NCBI GenBank assembly: GCA_009746045.1
Contig: RPFO01001491.1
Coordinates: 1-31,554, forward strand
Reading direction: 5' to 3'
DNA: 31,554 nucleotides
Source of the DNA: Mesostigma viride
Taxonomy: Eukaryota > Streptophyta > Mesostigmatophyceae > Mesostigmatales > Mesostigmataceae
The stretch's first letter is position 1; the number at the start of each line of letters is the position of its first letter. The position numbers and the translations under genes were made by a program. Below are positions 16,203-25,900 of this stretch, in pieces. Below the pieces are notes generated by a model. It was not told the DNA's origin, ran no database searches, and saw nothing but the letters and a program-made list of their open reading frames with translations.

Positions 16203-16733
16203 TTACAAATGGTATCCATGCTTAAAAATGTCCTCATTTGAGGACATTTTCTTGGTGATTAGACAATAGTCGTCCGTCAGCTTCTTGGCCATCTTGAGCG
16301 CCGACTTGTAGTCCCCCCCGATCATCTTGTGGACCCGCTTGCTGAACCCGACCCAGTCCTCGATCCGGTTGTACGCGTCCCTCCCCGCCTCCATCTTGGC
16401 GATCGGGACGATGTGTTTGCGCTTGTTCTTCGTGAGGTCCGCCGACGTGAGACCGCCGGGGGTTTTCTGGGCGACGCCGTGGTAGACTTGGCGATAAGAC
16501 CCCTCTCGCCGCTGCATCCTTATCCACGTTCCTCCATTTTTTTCCGCGCGTCTTGGACGCGAGCGAAAATGTGTCCGCCCCTCCCGCGAGACCATGTACA
16601 TCTTCTTGGCGGTCTCTCTGGGGATGACCCTGTACATGGTGTGGAGGTACGCGGTGTACGGCCCGAACCGAGCCGAGGAGTGGATGGACGAGGAGGCGGA
16701 TCCGGAAGCGGCCCTCGTCTCGGACATGGACAT
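16203..16733 (-). CDS. Giant-virus-type unknown protein, C-terminus replaced by the insertion
   Basis: As read, this is 176 residues starting MSMSETRAASG. MYRVIPRETAKKMYMVSREG, VAQKTPGGLTSADLTKNKRKHIVP and a helical stretch around MAKKLTDDYCLITKK follow. The GGLT-x-x-DL-x-KN element with a following K-rich helical domain resembles a family of uncharacterised proteins common in giant viruses. The last residues (MSSNEDIFKHGYHL) are encoded by the 20-bp palindrome and the inserted DNA, so the natural end is lost and probably lies at 14371-14520. The gene starts 10 bases after the end of the transposase gene. Confidence 0.6.
   Translation of the reverse strand: MSMSETRAASGSASSSIHSSARFGPYTAYLHTMYRVIPRETAKKMYMVSREGRTHFRSRPRRAEKNGGTWIRMQRREGSYRQVYHGVAQKTPGGLTSADLTKNKRKHIVPIAKMEAGRDAYNRIEDWVGFSKRVHKMIGGDYKSALKMAKKLTDDYCLITKKMSSNEDIFKHGYHL
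16228..16247. repeat. Right 20-bp near-palindromic repeat
   Basis: Identical in direct orientation to 14521-14540. The reading frame of the gene at 16733 runs into it and then ends 25 bases beyond in non-coding DNA. Confidence 0.85.
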
Positions 16734-16743
16734 GTCCGAGTCG

Positions 16744-19700
16744 TCAGGAGACGAGTAGCCTCGTGTACGCCTCGGGCAAGCGATCCGCCTCCTCGTCCGT
16801 CAAGGGCTTTACGCCCTTGAGCTCCCTCTCGGACGCCCGGAGCATCGCCAGCGGGTCCGCCCCTCCTCGGACGAACTGCAACAGGAACTTGTCGCGACGG
16901 GCGTCGCCCGCGTTCCATAGCCGCCGCCTCTCTTCGTCCGCCTGCGCCCCCTTGCTCTTCCTGTCGTCGGCCCTCTTGGCCACGAGTGCCTTCCGCGCGT
17001 TCTCGTTCTCGTCCATGGCGCGACGAGCCCTTTCCGCGGCGAGGACACGTCTCTCTGTCCTGTCCCTCACCCGATTTACCGTTACGTACTTGACATTCGG
17101 GTCGCCGGGGACGGTCACGCCGATCCAGGGGTTGTGCACGGCGCCGAGGGCCGGGGCCGAGACGACCACGGCCTCGACCCAATCGTCGCGGCCCATGAGA
17201 CGGACCTCGACCTCGTCGCGGTCATGGTAGTCGGACGCCTGCTTCCGCTTGCACTTGACGATCTTGGCGCCGACGCGGATGTCCGCGTCCTGCGTCCACA
17301 CTTCGCGGACGTGCCCACTCTCCGCGTTTTTCTCCGTTTCGCACGTCCTCCGGACCGGGACGCGGAAGTCCATTCCCTGTCGTCCCGCCTTGCCCGGATA
17401 CGCGTCCGTGATCGGCGCGGCGTTGGTGTAGTCGCGATACGTGAGCGATCGACCGACGCTCGACTCCGTCCGCGGTTCCTCGGACGGGTCTTCGTACTCT
17501 CGACCGACGCGCGACTCCTTCTGCCGTTCCTTGGACGGGTCTTCGTACTTTCCGTCCACGAACTGGGCCATGCACCCTCGACGGACGGGGAGCAGGACAT
17601 CGGCAGCGCTCCACGCGCTCACCTCTTGTATGGTCTCGGCGTCCTCCTTGGCCTTGTCGAGGACCACGGGAACGACGTTCTTCTCCACGCTCCTGTACCC
17701 CGAACACAGCATGTAGTTCTTGATCGCGTGCGGCCGGATGAGCGCGTGGAAGGCGTTGATGATGACGTACGAGAGGTTGAGTCGCGTGCGGCCGACCCGG
17801 GCCGACTCGCGCCGGATGAAATGTTTCGCGGTGTTGAACGCCAACTCGATGGGGTTGAATTCGGGAGAAAACGGAGGAAGGAATACCAACGCCGGCTTGC
17901 GCTCCTTGAAGCGTTTGAACGTCGGCGGATGCAGGAGCGCGTCGCCGGCTCCCCGCTTCCGTAGCAGCAGGGCGAACTCGCTCATCTCTCCGTCGGGGTA
18001 GACCCGATTTCCTCCAGATCCTTGTTCTTCTGCCGCTGTTCGTTCGCCGGCTTTGCGTGGACGGAAGCGCCGTCCATGATGATCGTCTTTCCTTGCACGA
18101 AGCCGTCCGGGAGCGACTCCAGAAACCACTTGAACACGGTTTTCGTGACCGGGAGCGGCGGCGCGCCGGCGTATTTGTCGGAGAAATGCCGTCGAGCGAT
18201 GTGGATGGGCAGGACCTCCGTCCTCGAGACCCCCGACTTGGTACGGAAATGCGTCAACACGTCTTTCGCCAAGACGTGTCCTCGGAAATCGGGATCGATC
18301 TTGGGGGGTATCCGTACACGTACGGATCTTTCATGTCGCGCAGTTTGCCGTCCATCCAGTGCTCCTGTCCTTTGCAATGGTGGACGATGAACCAGATGTG
18401 AGTGGCCACGTCGAGCGGCGTCATGGACGACGACATGCCCTGGATCGTCCAGTGGACGCTGAGAGCTCTGTAGATCGCGCGCGCGAGATTCGTCAGCCGC
18501 GCGGTCTTCTGCGCCCCGTCCGCTATCCGCAGCTTGCGGTTCACGTAGTCCCTGTCGAACATGGCCGAGTTGTCGGCGTCCGAGGAGAAGAAATCGTCCA
18601 ATTCCTTGTGCTTGCGATCATTTTCGTCATAAAACACGGCTTTAAGGATATCTCGCAAACTCGCGTTCTGGAACACTTGCATCAACTTCTCGACCATCAG
18701 CTGCGAACCCGACTTCTCGTCCTCGTCGTCGTGGGACTTGTCGGCGTTGCCCGTTTCCGGGTACGTCAGCATCGACGCGCGGGCGGCCTCTTCCGTCTCC
18801 TTCAACATGCCATTGACCTTGATGTCGTCGTTCCCGCCCCGCAGCAAGGGGGTCACGTTCTTGAACATGACGCCGGGCGGGAAATCCTTCGCGAATTCCG
18901 CAAGCGACGTCGGATCCGAGATCTCGTCACCGTAGATCCTCTGCTTGACAGGGTAGTTGTGGCGACGGATATAATGCATCATCACGAAATCGTGCGCGGC
19001 GAGACGGATCACGAACTCGAGTTTGTCCTCCGGCGAGGGCAGCGTCGTGACCGTCGCAAGATAGTCCGCGATCGTGGAACGTTCCTCGCCCCGTCGCGCG
19101 TTCCAGCCCGGCAGAAAGGACCAGAACGTGTCCCTCATCGCGCCGCTGCTCACGGCGTCCGGGAGCATGACCGCGTCTTGTCCCGACTTCTTCCACAGCT
19201 GCTCGACCTCAGGGAGGAACCCCACCTGTCCGGCCACCTGGTTCACCCTCGTCGGGAAAACGTCGGCGTATCTCCCCTCCACGATGACCTGACGAAAGTC
19301 CTGCCGCAACGGGAGGGGGGTGTACGGAGGCGGAGGAGGCTCCTGCGCCTTCTTCGACTCCTTCCGCCTCACGAGACGGGCCTTCACTTTGAACAGGCTG
19401 ATGTCGTGGAACGGCACAGGGTCGAAGAGGCGGATGTAGCCCCCCACCAACATCATGATGCCTTCCCACCACACTTGTCCCCGCAAGACGTCCGCGACCT
19501 CGCGTTCTTGCGCGGTGTTGCAGGGGTTTTGGTTGGTGATGCGGCCCGGCAGCGGCGGCAGGATGCGCAAGAAGAAGGCCACGCGCGGGGGTGCGGAGGT
19601 TTCTCCTCGGACGGCCATCTCATGGCCGCCAGCACCGTCGTCTTCGAGAACCTCTGTTCGATCCTGCGCAGAGGAGCGTGTTTCCCGGGCATGGTCCACC

Positions 19701-20760
19701 CCTTGGTGGGCGCCAGGTTCATGACCACGTGGAACTCGTCGATGAACACGCAATCTTCCGCGTAGAGAGTCGCCTGGATCTCGCGAAATACCTTCTTCTC
19801 CTCCTTGACGGACTTGAGGTCCTTCTCCTGATGGTCGTACGCGATGGTCTTGTACGATAGCTTGTGTTCCTTGCGAGCTCTTTCCACGTCCGCTTCGGTC
19901 AAAGTGATTTTGTTTTCATTCACAAACTTTTGTACTTCCAACAGCTTTTTACGCACGGAATCTTTCATAAAAGGAAATACGATGATCCTATCGTTTGCGC
20001 GGTCGGGTCTCCGCACGATGGCACGGGAAGATCGCGGGGGCACGACGAGCGCGCCGGATGTGGCGGCGACGGGCACGATCGCCCGGTTGTCGGCTTCCGC
20101 CTCCGCGGCCGCCGCGGCCTCCGCGGCCGCCCTGCGCGTCCGGGTCGCCGCCGCCTCGTGCGTCGCGTAGTCCAAAGGGTACACGGGCTCTATCGTGTCG
20201 GGGTCGTAGTAACTCTGCAATCGCAGCGGCGGTTCGGCACGCGGAAGAACCTCTCTGCCCTTCGAAGCGACCTTTTCCACCGCAATCACGAGGTCGGCGG
20301 CCGTGTATTGAGGCAGGTGATTGGTCTGGAGATCCGCGAGATGTTTCGACAGCCGCGTCCACAGCTCGCGGGGGTCCGCCGGCTCGCGTCCGGCGATCCG
20401 GGGACGGAAGCGCGTCTCGAGCCAATCGTGAGGCCGGACCTCCCACGCACGGTCGGCGTTCTTCGTCTTCCAGGTCAGGGGGTTCAGGAGGGACTTTTTG
20501 AGATGATCGGGGTTGGAGTAATCGACCCCGTTCTCCCGGTCCTGTTTCCACCACTGGTAGTACTTGTACGCGGTCTTCCGATCGACCGCGAACATTTCCG
20601 CGACCTCGGACAGGGGCCGTTTCGGATCGCTCGTCTTCGCGGAGTGCACGGCGATCGCGATCCTCTCTCGGAACGCCAGACTGTGCGCCTTCCCCTGCTT
20701 GAGTTTCGTCGGGACGAGACTCGGCGGGGCCGGCGTCTCCCGACGCGGCACGAGCGCCAT
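16744..20760 (-). CDS. Giant expanded DDE transposase-like protein (Tc1/mariner/IS630 type; three frame breaks)
   Basis: This reads as one gene of about 1,339 residues if three single bases are missing (near 19590, 18305 and 18000, all at C/G runs). An N-terminal helix-turn-helix (LSEVAEMFAVDRKTAYKYYQWW, about 50-71) is followed by an alanine-rich linker. The catalytic residues then appear: Asp 341 in CVFIDEFH with a GW motif after it, Asp 897 in IIMDGASVHA, and Glu 973 in LPPFSPEFNPIE. These are the classic signatures of the DDE_3 type. The spacing is unusual: about 555 residues between the first two acids and about 75 between the last two, against roughly 90-100 and 34-40 in ordinary members. 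The large insertion is mostly soluble and helical. The tail (after about residue 1010) has a short repeat and a possible Tudor/SH3-like stretch around VEVRLMGRDDWVEAVVV. No terminal inverted repeats were found next to the gene. It may be domesticated. Confidence 0.75.
17449..17550 (-). repeat. Two 51-bp tandem repeats in the transposase tail
   Basis: Two imperfect 51-bp units start at 17449 and 17500. They encode YEDPS-type units of 17 residues (KYEDPSKERQKESRVGR and EYEDPSEEPRTESSVGR) and keep the frame. Confidence 0.8.
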
Positions 20761-20784
20761 CCCTCTACCCTTCTACTTCGAAAA

Positions 20785-21195
20785 TCAATATCTCCTCCGC
20801 TGCGTGAGGTCGGGATGGGCGACGGCGAGAAACCGCGTCATGTCCGACTCGTTGGGCGCCTCGACGAGCGATTGGTACGTGTCGCGCGCGACGGCGCTCG
20901 GGACCGTCCCCTCGACGGTCCGAAAGTCCCTGCCCACGGTGTAGTTGGCGTGCGGATTGCCGTCGTCCGCCGTCTTCTTCGCGAACCTGGCGTCGAAACA
21001 GAAGAACATGTGCGAGAGGACGATGATAATCAGGCCCAGCACCACGGCGCGCACCGACCACGTGACGGCGCCGCCGATCAGCATCACGTACAACCCGAAC
21101 CGCTTGGCCGCGTCGCACCGGTCCGAAACGCTCGCGCCGGGCACGAACGGCCAAAAGTACATGGGGTCGTCGAACAAACGTTCGAATACCTGCAT
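20785..21195 (-). CDS. Two-helix membrane protein, giant-virus type
   Basis: This protein has 136 residues. The start is MQVFERLFDDPMYFWPFVPG, followed by RCDAAKRFGLYVMLIGG and a long hydrophobic stretch (VVLGLIIIVLSHMFF). The pattern of a D-P motif near the N-terminus, an FxP segment, then a basic residue and two close membrane helices resembles the small membrane proteins annotated as unknown in many nucleocytoviruses. The C-terminal half is soluble. A TATAG element stands one base before the ATG. A virion-membrane role is inferred. Confidence 0.65.
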   Translation of the reverse strand: MQVFERLFDDPMYFWPFVPGASVSDRCDAAKRFGLYVMLIGGAVTWSVRAVVLGLIIIVLSHMFFCFDARFAKKTADDGNPHANYTVGRDFRTVEGTVPSAVARDTYQSLVEAPNESDMTRFLAVAHPDLTQRRRY

Positions 21196-21196
21196 C

Positions 21197-21201
21197 CTAT
21201 A
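21197..21201 (-). promoter_or_regulatory. TATAG element before the membrane protein gene
   Basis: On the coding strand ACATATAGG leads directly to the ATG at 21195. Confidence 0.45.
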
Positions 21202-21217
21202 TGTAGTTAGCTCGAAG

Positions 21218-21717
21218 TTAATTTTCTGTCAACAGCTTGTCGGACGACGTGATCTCTTTGACGCCGGAGATCACGTCCTCCAAGAGCTGGGACGCGGACC
21301 CTTCGCCGCTCTCGATCTTCTCGGCCAGCGTCATCGCCAGGGACTCCGCCTGTCGCAGCACCTCGGGGGGATGTTCCGCACGCCCATGCCCAGCATGGTC
21401 AGAGTGGAGAGGTACTCCCAGATGGCTTCCTTGGTGGCCTCCGGCGCCTCCGCCCAATGCTTTTGGATGTGGATGTCCTTCACGTACGGGATGGTGGCGA
21501 CGGCGTCGGCGAAGAACGCGGGGTCCTTGTTCACGATCGAGAGGACGTGCGGCGTCATGGCGTCCATGAACGTGTCCAGAGGCAGCCTGGCGTTGCCCTT
21601 GCAGGCCAGGGAGAAGGCCGTGCGCACGCCGACGATCGACTTCTCGTCGGGGAAGGCGAGCTCGAGCTCGCCCAGGAACATCGAGAGCATGTTGTTGAAG
21701 GCCTGGACCGCGGACAT
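21218..21717 (-). CDS. Conserved nucleocytovirus-type unknown protein (one frame break)
   Basis: This gene encodes about 166 residues if one base is missing in the run of six G at about 21365-21370. The N-terminal half has AFNNMLSMFLGELELAFPDEKSI and FMDAMTPHVLSIVNKDPAFFAD. The spacing of an FNN start, an FPD element and a later helical block with FF recurs in an uncharacterised family in several giant viruses, to which I assign it by pattern. After the break the protein continues ESLAMTLAEKIESGEG and ends SSDKLLTEN. A TATAG element lies 5 bases before the ATG. Confidence 0.65.
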
Positions 21718-21722
21718 GGTTT

Positions 21723-21727
21723 CTATA
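21723..21727 (-). promoter_or_regulatory. TATAG element before the conserved unknown gene
   Basis: On the coding strand GTGTATAG lies 5 bases before the ATG at 21717. Confidence 0.45.
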
Positions 21728-21752
21728 CACGTTACTACCGCAAATAATTCCT

Positions 21753-21771
21753 CGCGTTCAAAACGAACGCG
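21753..21771. repeat. Perfect 7-bp inverted repeat in a divergent promoter gap
   Basis: CGCGTTC, a 5-base loop AAAAC, then GAACGCG, in the 81-bp gap between divergent genes. It could be an operator or hairpin; its function is unknown. Confidence 0.5.
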
Positions 21772-21798
21772 CGAATTTCAGCCGCTCCTACGAGAAAC

Positions 21799-22428
21799 AT
21801 GGAAGTCAAGGTGCGCATCGACAACAAGGTCCACACGTGGAAGTTCCCGAACTCGATGATCCAGAGCGTGGTGAGCAACCTGGGCGAGGACGCGGAGTCG
21901 TGTCGCCGGATCATCAAGAACATCGTGGTGCGCCTCGCCAGCATCCTCGAGTCGAAGCAGCTGCAGGGGACCGTCACGGACGTGGAGGTGATCTGTCTCA
22001 TGCACATCCGCACGCAGGAGGGGCTTCCGGAACCCATCAAGAAAGCCGTCACCGAGGTGCTGGACGGGTGGAAGGTGGCGGAGGAGAGCATTTCCCCCGA
22101 AGCCCGCCGCGGGCTGCGGATCGCGGAACGCATGATCCCGATCCTGCTGTCGTGTCAGAACCGCGAGGAGTTCGACAAGTACTTCACGCAGGTCATCTAC
22201 CCGAACGTGGAGGAGAAACACGTGCAGGCGATCATCCGGTTCTTCAACGTGCTCGGGGACTGGTCGGCCAAGGACGAGCCGCCCGTGAAGGAGGACAGCC
22301 ACTACATCGAGAAGTACGTCCTGCGGATCTTCAACAACCACGTCGTGCCGTTCATGGCGGTCAAGAAGAAGGAAGTCATCGCCAAGCGTTTCCACACGGC
22401 GGCGGAAACGATGGCGGAATACATCTGA
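21799..22428 (+). CDS. Hypothetical soluble protein, 209 residues
   Basis: This mainly helical, charged protein starts MEVKVRIDNKVHTWKFP. It has a possible helical repeat region (ICLMHIRTQEGLPEPIKKAVTEVLDGW and VEEKHVQAIIRFFNVLGDW). It has no membrane segment, zinc site or catalytic motif. The frame is intact and strongly GC-biased at third positions. It is transcribed divergently from the conserved unknown at 21717 and in the same direction as the fibre cluster. I do not recognise the family. Confidence 0.7.
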   Translation: MEVKVRIDNKVHTWKFPNSMIQSVVSNLGEDAESCRRIIKNIVVRLASILESKQLQGTVTDVEVICLMHIRTQEGLPEPIKKAVTEVLDGWKVAEESISPEARRGLRIAERMIPILLSCQNREEFDKYFTQVIYPNVEEKHVQAIIRFFNVLGDWSAKDEPPVKEDSHYIEKYVLRIFNNHVVPFMAVKKKEVIAKRFHTAAETMAEYI

Positions 22429-22478
22429 ACGAGTTCGTTCGCGGGGAGCGGTTAATTTCCCTCGAGTAGAGGGTAAAG

Positions 22479-22949
22479 ATGAGCGGAGCGCCCTTGGACC
22501 AAGCCTACACGTTCATGCCGTCGGGGGAGTCGATGTCGTCCTCGATGGCCCCGCAACCGTCTCATTCTCATTCGGAGGCGACCCCTGCGTTCCAGGTCTC
22601 CGACAGCACGGGACGCGAGCCCATCCACATCCCGGGGCCGCTGTCCATCCCGCCGCCGCACCAACAGCAACCGCACGCGCAACACCCGTCCATGATGCTG
22701 CCCCCGCAGCGAGCGAGACCCCCGCCCCCGGTCCAAGAGATGCACGCGGCGGCGGCGGCGGCGGACAACCGCGCGAGACAGCAGCTGGCGCTCGAGAGCC
22801 GCATGCGGCAGATCGCGGCGGAGGAGTCGAGAGGCAACGTGATCATGTACATGGTGGTCGGGGCGGGGCTGGCGTTCGTGCTCGGGTACCTGTACAACCA
22901 ACGGTCGCGCCTCGTGGCCCCGACATCGCCGATACCGAAGCAAATATAA
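22479..22949 (+). CDS. Proline/glutamine-rich protein with one C-terminal membrane helix
   Basis: This protein has 156 residues. The N-terminal two thirds are disordered and rich in Ser, Pro, His and Gln (HQQQPHAQHPSMMLPPQ), followed by a short alanine-rich helical segment. A single membrane helix (NVIMYMVVGAGLAFVLGYLY, about residues 119-139) is followed by a short tail. This is a tail-anchored layout that would leave the disordered part exposed. It lies just before the fibre-like gene, with an 18-bp gap, so it could anchor or assist it. That link is inferred from position only. Confidence 0.65.
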   Translation: MSGAPLDQAYTFMPSGESMSSSMAPQPSHSHSEATPAFQVSDSTGREPIHIPGPLSIPPPHQQQPHAQHPSMMLPPQRARPPPPVQEMHAAAAAADNRARQQLALESRMRQIAAEESRGNVIMYMVVGAGLAFVLGYLYNQRSRLVAPTSPIPKQI

Positions 22950-22967
22950 TATCGTTACGAATGATAA

Positions 22968-25900
22968 ATGCCCACCGTTCTCTGTGAAGATTTGGGAAGT
23001 TCACGCGTCCGGTCTCTTTACGCGAACGAGATCCACGGCGAAGATGACACTTCCGCTACCGTCCGCGATCTCAAGATCGTCGGACTCGACCGTATCCATC
23101 TCGTGCCTAACAGCTCAGGAGGTAACAACACGGACAAGACGGTGTTCGACGCCACCAAGAAGGTCGTCATTCACGGGAACGTGCAGATTCTGGGCGACCT
23201 CGTGACGGGGTCTGGAGGCTCGTCCGTCCCGACGCAGACGATCGCAAATTACGCGAAGGATTATGACACGATAGAGTCCGACAACACGATGTTCTCATCC
23301 GTCTCTAAACATTTGCTTCTGAAAGCAGCGTCGACTTCCTATTCCATCATCGCGGATCACTCGACGCTCGTCGCTCATACGTCTGCGATGGAGACCGCGA
23401 ACGCACAACCGGACGCGTTCGCCATACGAGGAGATTCAGGGACCGAAAACCGACAGTTCGTAGCGGGGATGGTTCACAGTTCCGCGCAGATGACCGCTCC
23501 TCAGACGGGGACGAAGGAATGGCGAGGAGTCATCGACGCCGGCATCAACGATTTGGAGATGGTCACGGAGGCCCAGTTGCGCCTTTCCGCGGACGCGTCG
23601 AGCTCGGGAAAATTGCGATTGGCCGCGGGCTCGGGAATCGATTTGTGTCCGTCCGTGGGGACTCGTCGCGGCCAGGACCCCGATTCCAAGTTGACAATTG
23701 CGTTCTCCGATACCGGCAAGTGCACCAAGATCGCTGCCGTATCTCTTGGTGGTGCCGCCAATAAGGGAGAGAACATATTGATCACGGGGGACACGATGGT
23801 AGCGGGGTCGAGTGTGACGGTCGAAGAGGTGAAATTCGAAAACTCTGCGATATCCACGACGAACGCAGACCTGACTCTTTCCGCCGCGTCGAGAGTGAAG
23901 GTGGATAAGGAGCTCGAGCTGACGAGCACGTCCGGTGGGAAGGTGACGGCACCAAACGGGGTATTGGCACTGTCGGGCGCGTCAGGATCCGGAGTGACAC
24001 TGGACAATGCAGTGAGTGTCAAGGGGGGCGCAATCTCTGCGACGAACACCGACCTGACTCTTTCCGCCGCGTTGAAAGTGAAGGTGGATAAGGAACTCGA
24101 GCTGACGAGCACGTCCGGTGGGAAGGTGACGGCACCAAACGGGGTATTGGCACTGTCGGGCGCGTCAGGATCCGGAGTGACACTGGACAATGCAGTGAGT
24201 GTCAAGGGGGGCGCAATCTCTGCGACGAACACCGACCTGACTCTTTCCGCCGCGTTGAAAGTGAAGGTGGATAAGGAACTCGAGCTGACGAGCACGTCCG
24301 GTGGGAAGGTGACGGCACCAAACGGGGTATTGGCACTGTCGGGCGCGTCAGGATCCGGAGTGACACTGGACAATGCAGTGAGTGTCAAGGGGGGCGCAAT
24401 CTCTGCGACGAACACCGACCTGACTCTTTCCGCCGCGTTGAAAGTGAAGGTGGATAAGGAACTCGAGCTGACGAGCACGTCCGGTGGGAAGGTGACGGCA
24501 CCAAACGGGGTATTGGCACTGTCGGGCGCGTCAGGATCCGGAGTGACACTGGACAATGCAGTGAGTGTCAAGGGGGCCGCAATCTCTGCGACGAACACCG
24601 ACCTGACTCTTTCCGCCGCGTCAAAAGTGAAGGTGGATAAGGATCTCGAGCTGACGAACACGAACGGAGGAAAAGTTACGGCTACCGGAGGAGCGCTGAC
24701 GCTGTCAGGGTCCGGGGCGGCCATACAAGTGTCCAAGGCAAACGCGGCCGATGCTAGCGTGACGATATCCACGCTAGAACCATCGCTCGTATTGAATTCT
24801 ACGGAGAACGTAAAGGTGAACAAACTCCTTATGCTGACGAACCAGGACGCGAGCGGAGGCGATGTATCGACGTCTACTGGTCCCTTGAACTTGAGAAGCA
24901 AGACGGGTAGGATAAATGTGGCATCCACGAGCTTCGATGAGTCGGCGATATCAACGGGCAACGGCGCGCTTTCGTTAGACGCGATGACGTCCGTCAACGT
25001 GAAAAAGACACTCAAGCTGTCGAACTCAACTAACGACGCAGGTGACGTGACGACGATCAACGGTCCTCTGAACCTGTCGGGCAACTCCGGCGTGGTAAAC
25101 GTGGCGGCCGTTAAGGTTGAAGGATCCGCTATATCCACAATATCCACGGGCACGAGCGTACGCGATCTAACATTGACTTCCGATGCGAACGTCAAAGTGA
25201 CAAGGGATCTCGTGTTGACGAACTCGGCAAGTACCGGGGGCAACATTACGACGTCCAACGGCCCTCTTAACCTTTTGAGCCAATCCGGCGTCGTGAACGT
25301 ATCCGGCGTGAACGTGACGGGATCGACCGTGCAAGCGTCCGCGAACACGCTAGCGTTGACGGCTCCCGTCCAAGTCGCAGTGAAAAAGGATCTCGTCCTC
25401 ACGAACACGGCGGGCACGGGCGGTAGAATTACGACACCCGTCGGAGGTCTCGAGCTGACGTCTGCCACGGGCGAGGTGACGGTGAGCGGGAATCTCAACG
25501 TGGCCGGTAATCTGAACACCGTCAACCAGATATCGACTAACGTAGCCGTGTCGGATAAGGTCGTATTCCTCGCCACTCCGGCGGACACACCCGTGGCGAC
25601 GTGGCAATTCGATTCGCCGACGCCGGAAACGGACACGGTCAATTCAGTCGTCATGAACGTGTACGGGGGCGCGGCGTTCCAGAACGAGCGACTTGTAATA
25701 ACGGACGGTGCAGGAGTATACGCTTCCGCCTCTCCACCTGTGGACAAATCGTCGTTATGGCCATCCGGAACGAGTGGGTTTCTTGTGAGCGCGAAATTTA
25801 CTCCGACGATCACGGGCATGACCACCGATTTGATGTCTTATGGTCCATTCGACGTCAGACTAGAAGAAGACAAATTCGCACTTATGGTTGGACAAACAAA

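Larger units (their letters stand above)
14521..16247. mobile_element. Non-coding insertion of about 1.7 kb bounded by 20-bp near-palindromes
   Basis: Between two identical copies of ATGTCCTCATTTGAGGACAT lies DNA unlike the rest of the window. It is AT-richer, lacks GC3-biased reading frames and has only short, unconvincing ORFs. It separates two coding pieces that look like one gene. The left end is GC-rich with short inverted repeats such as TTGGCGCG and CGCGCCAA at about 14619-14656 and a repeated GTCGAC. The right two thirds resemble eukaryotic intergenic or intronic sequence. I see no transposase, tRNA, rRNA or intron core in it. It could be a non-autonomous transposon, a site-specifically inserted host segment or an assembly join. 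Confidence 0.5.

Noticed and set aside
14521-16247. Group I intron or intein as the inserted element
   Set aside because: No intron core motifs, homing endonuclease or intein blocks were seen. Identical near-palindromic ends fit a DNA insertion better.
18359-19765. Long + strand open frame opposite the transposase gene
   Set aside because: It mirrors the GC-rich code of the minus strand. The minus-strand frames carry the transposase motifs.
19864-21210. 448-residue + strand open frame
   Set aside because: It covers the opposite strand of three real minus-strand genes and has an Arg/Gly/His-rich shadow composition.
23871-24602. CRISPR-like repeats
   Set aside because: The 183-bp units are adjacent, without spacers, and encode protein in frame.
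23501-25825. Long minus-strand open frame (774 residues) across the fibre gene
   Set aside because: It is a shadow of the repetitive, GC-biased fibre gene on the + strand. It repeats for the same reason and has no start signal or family features.
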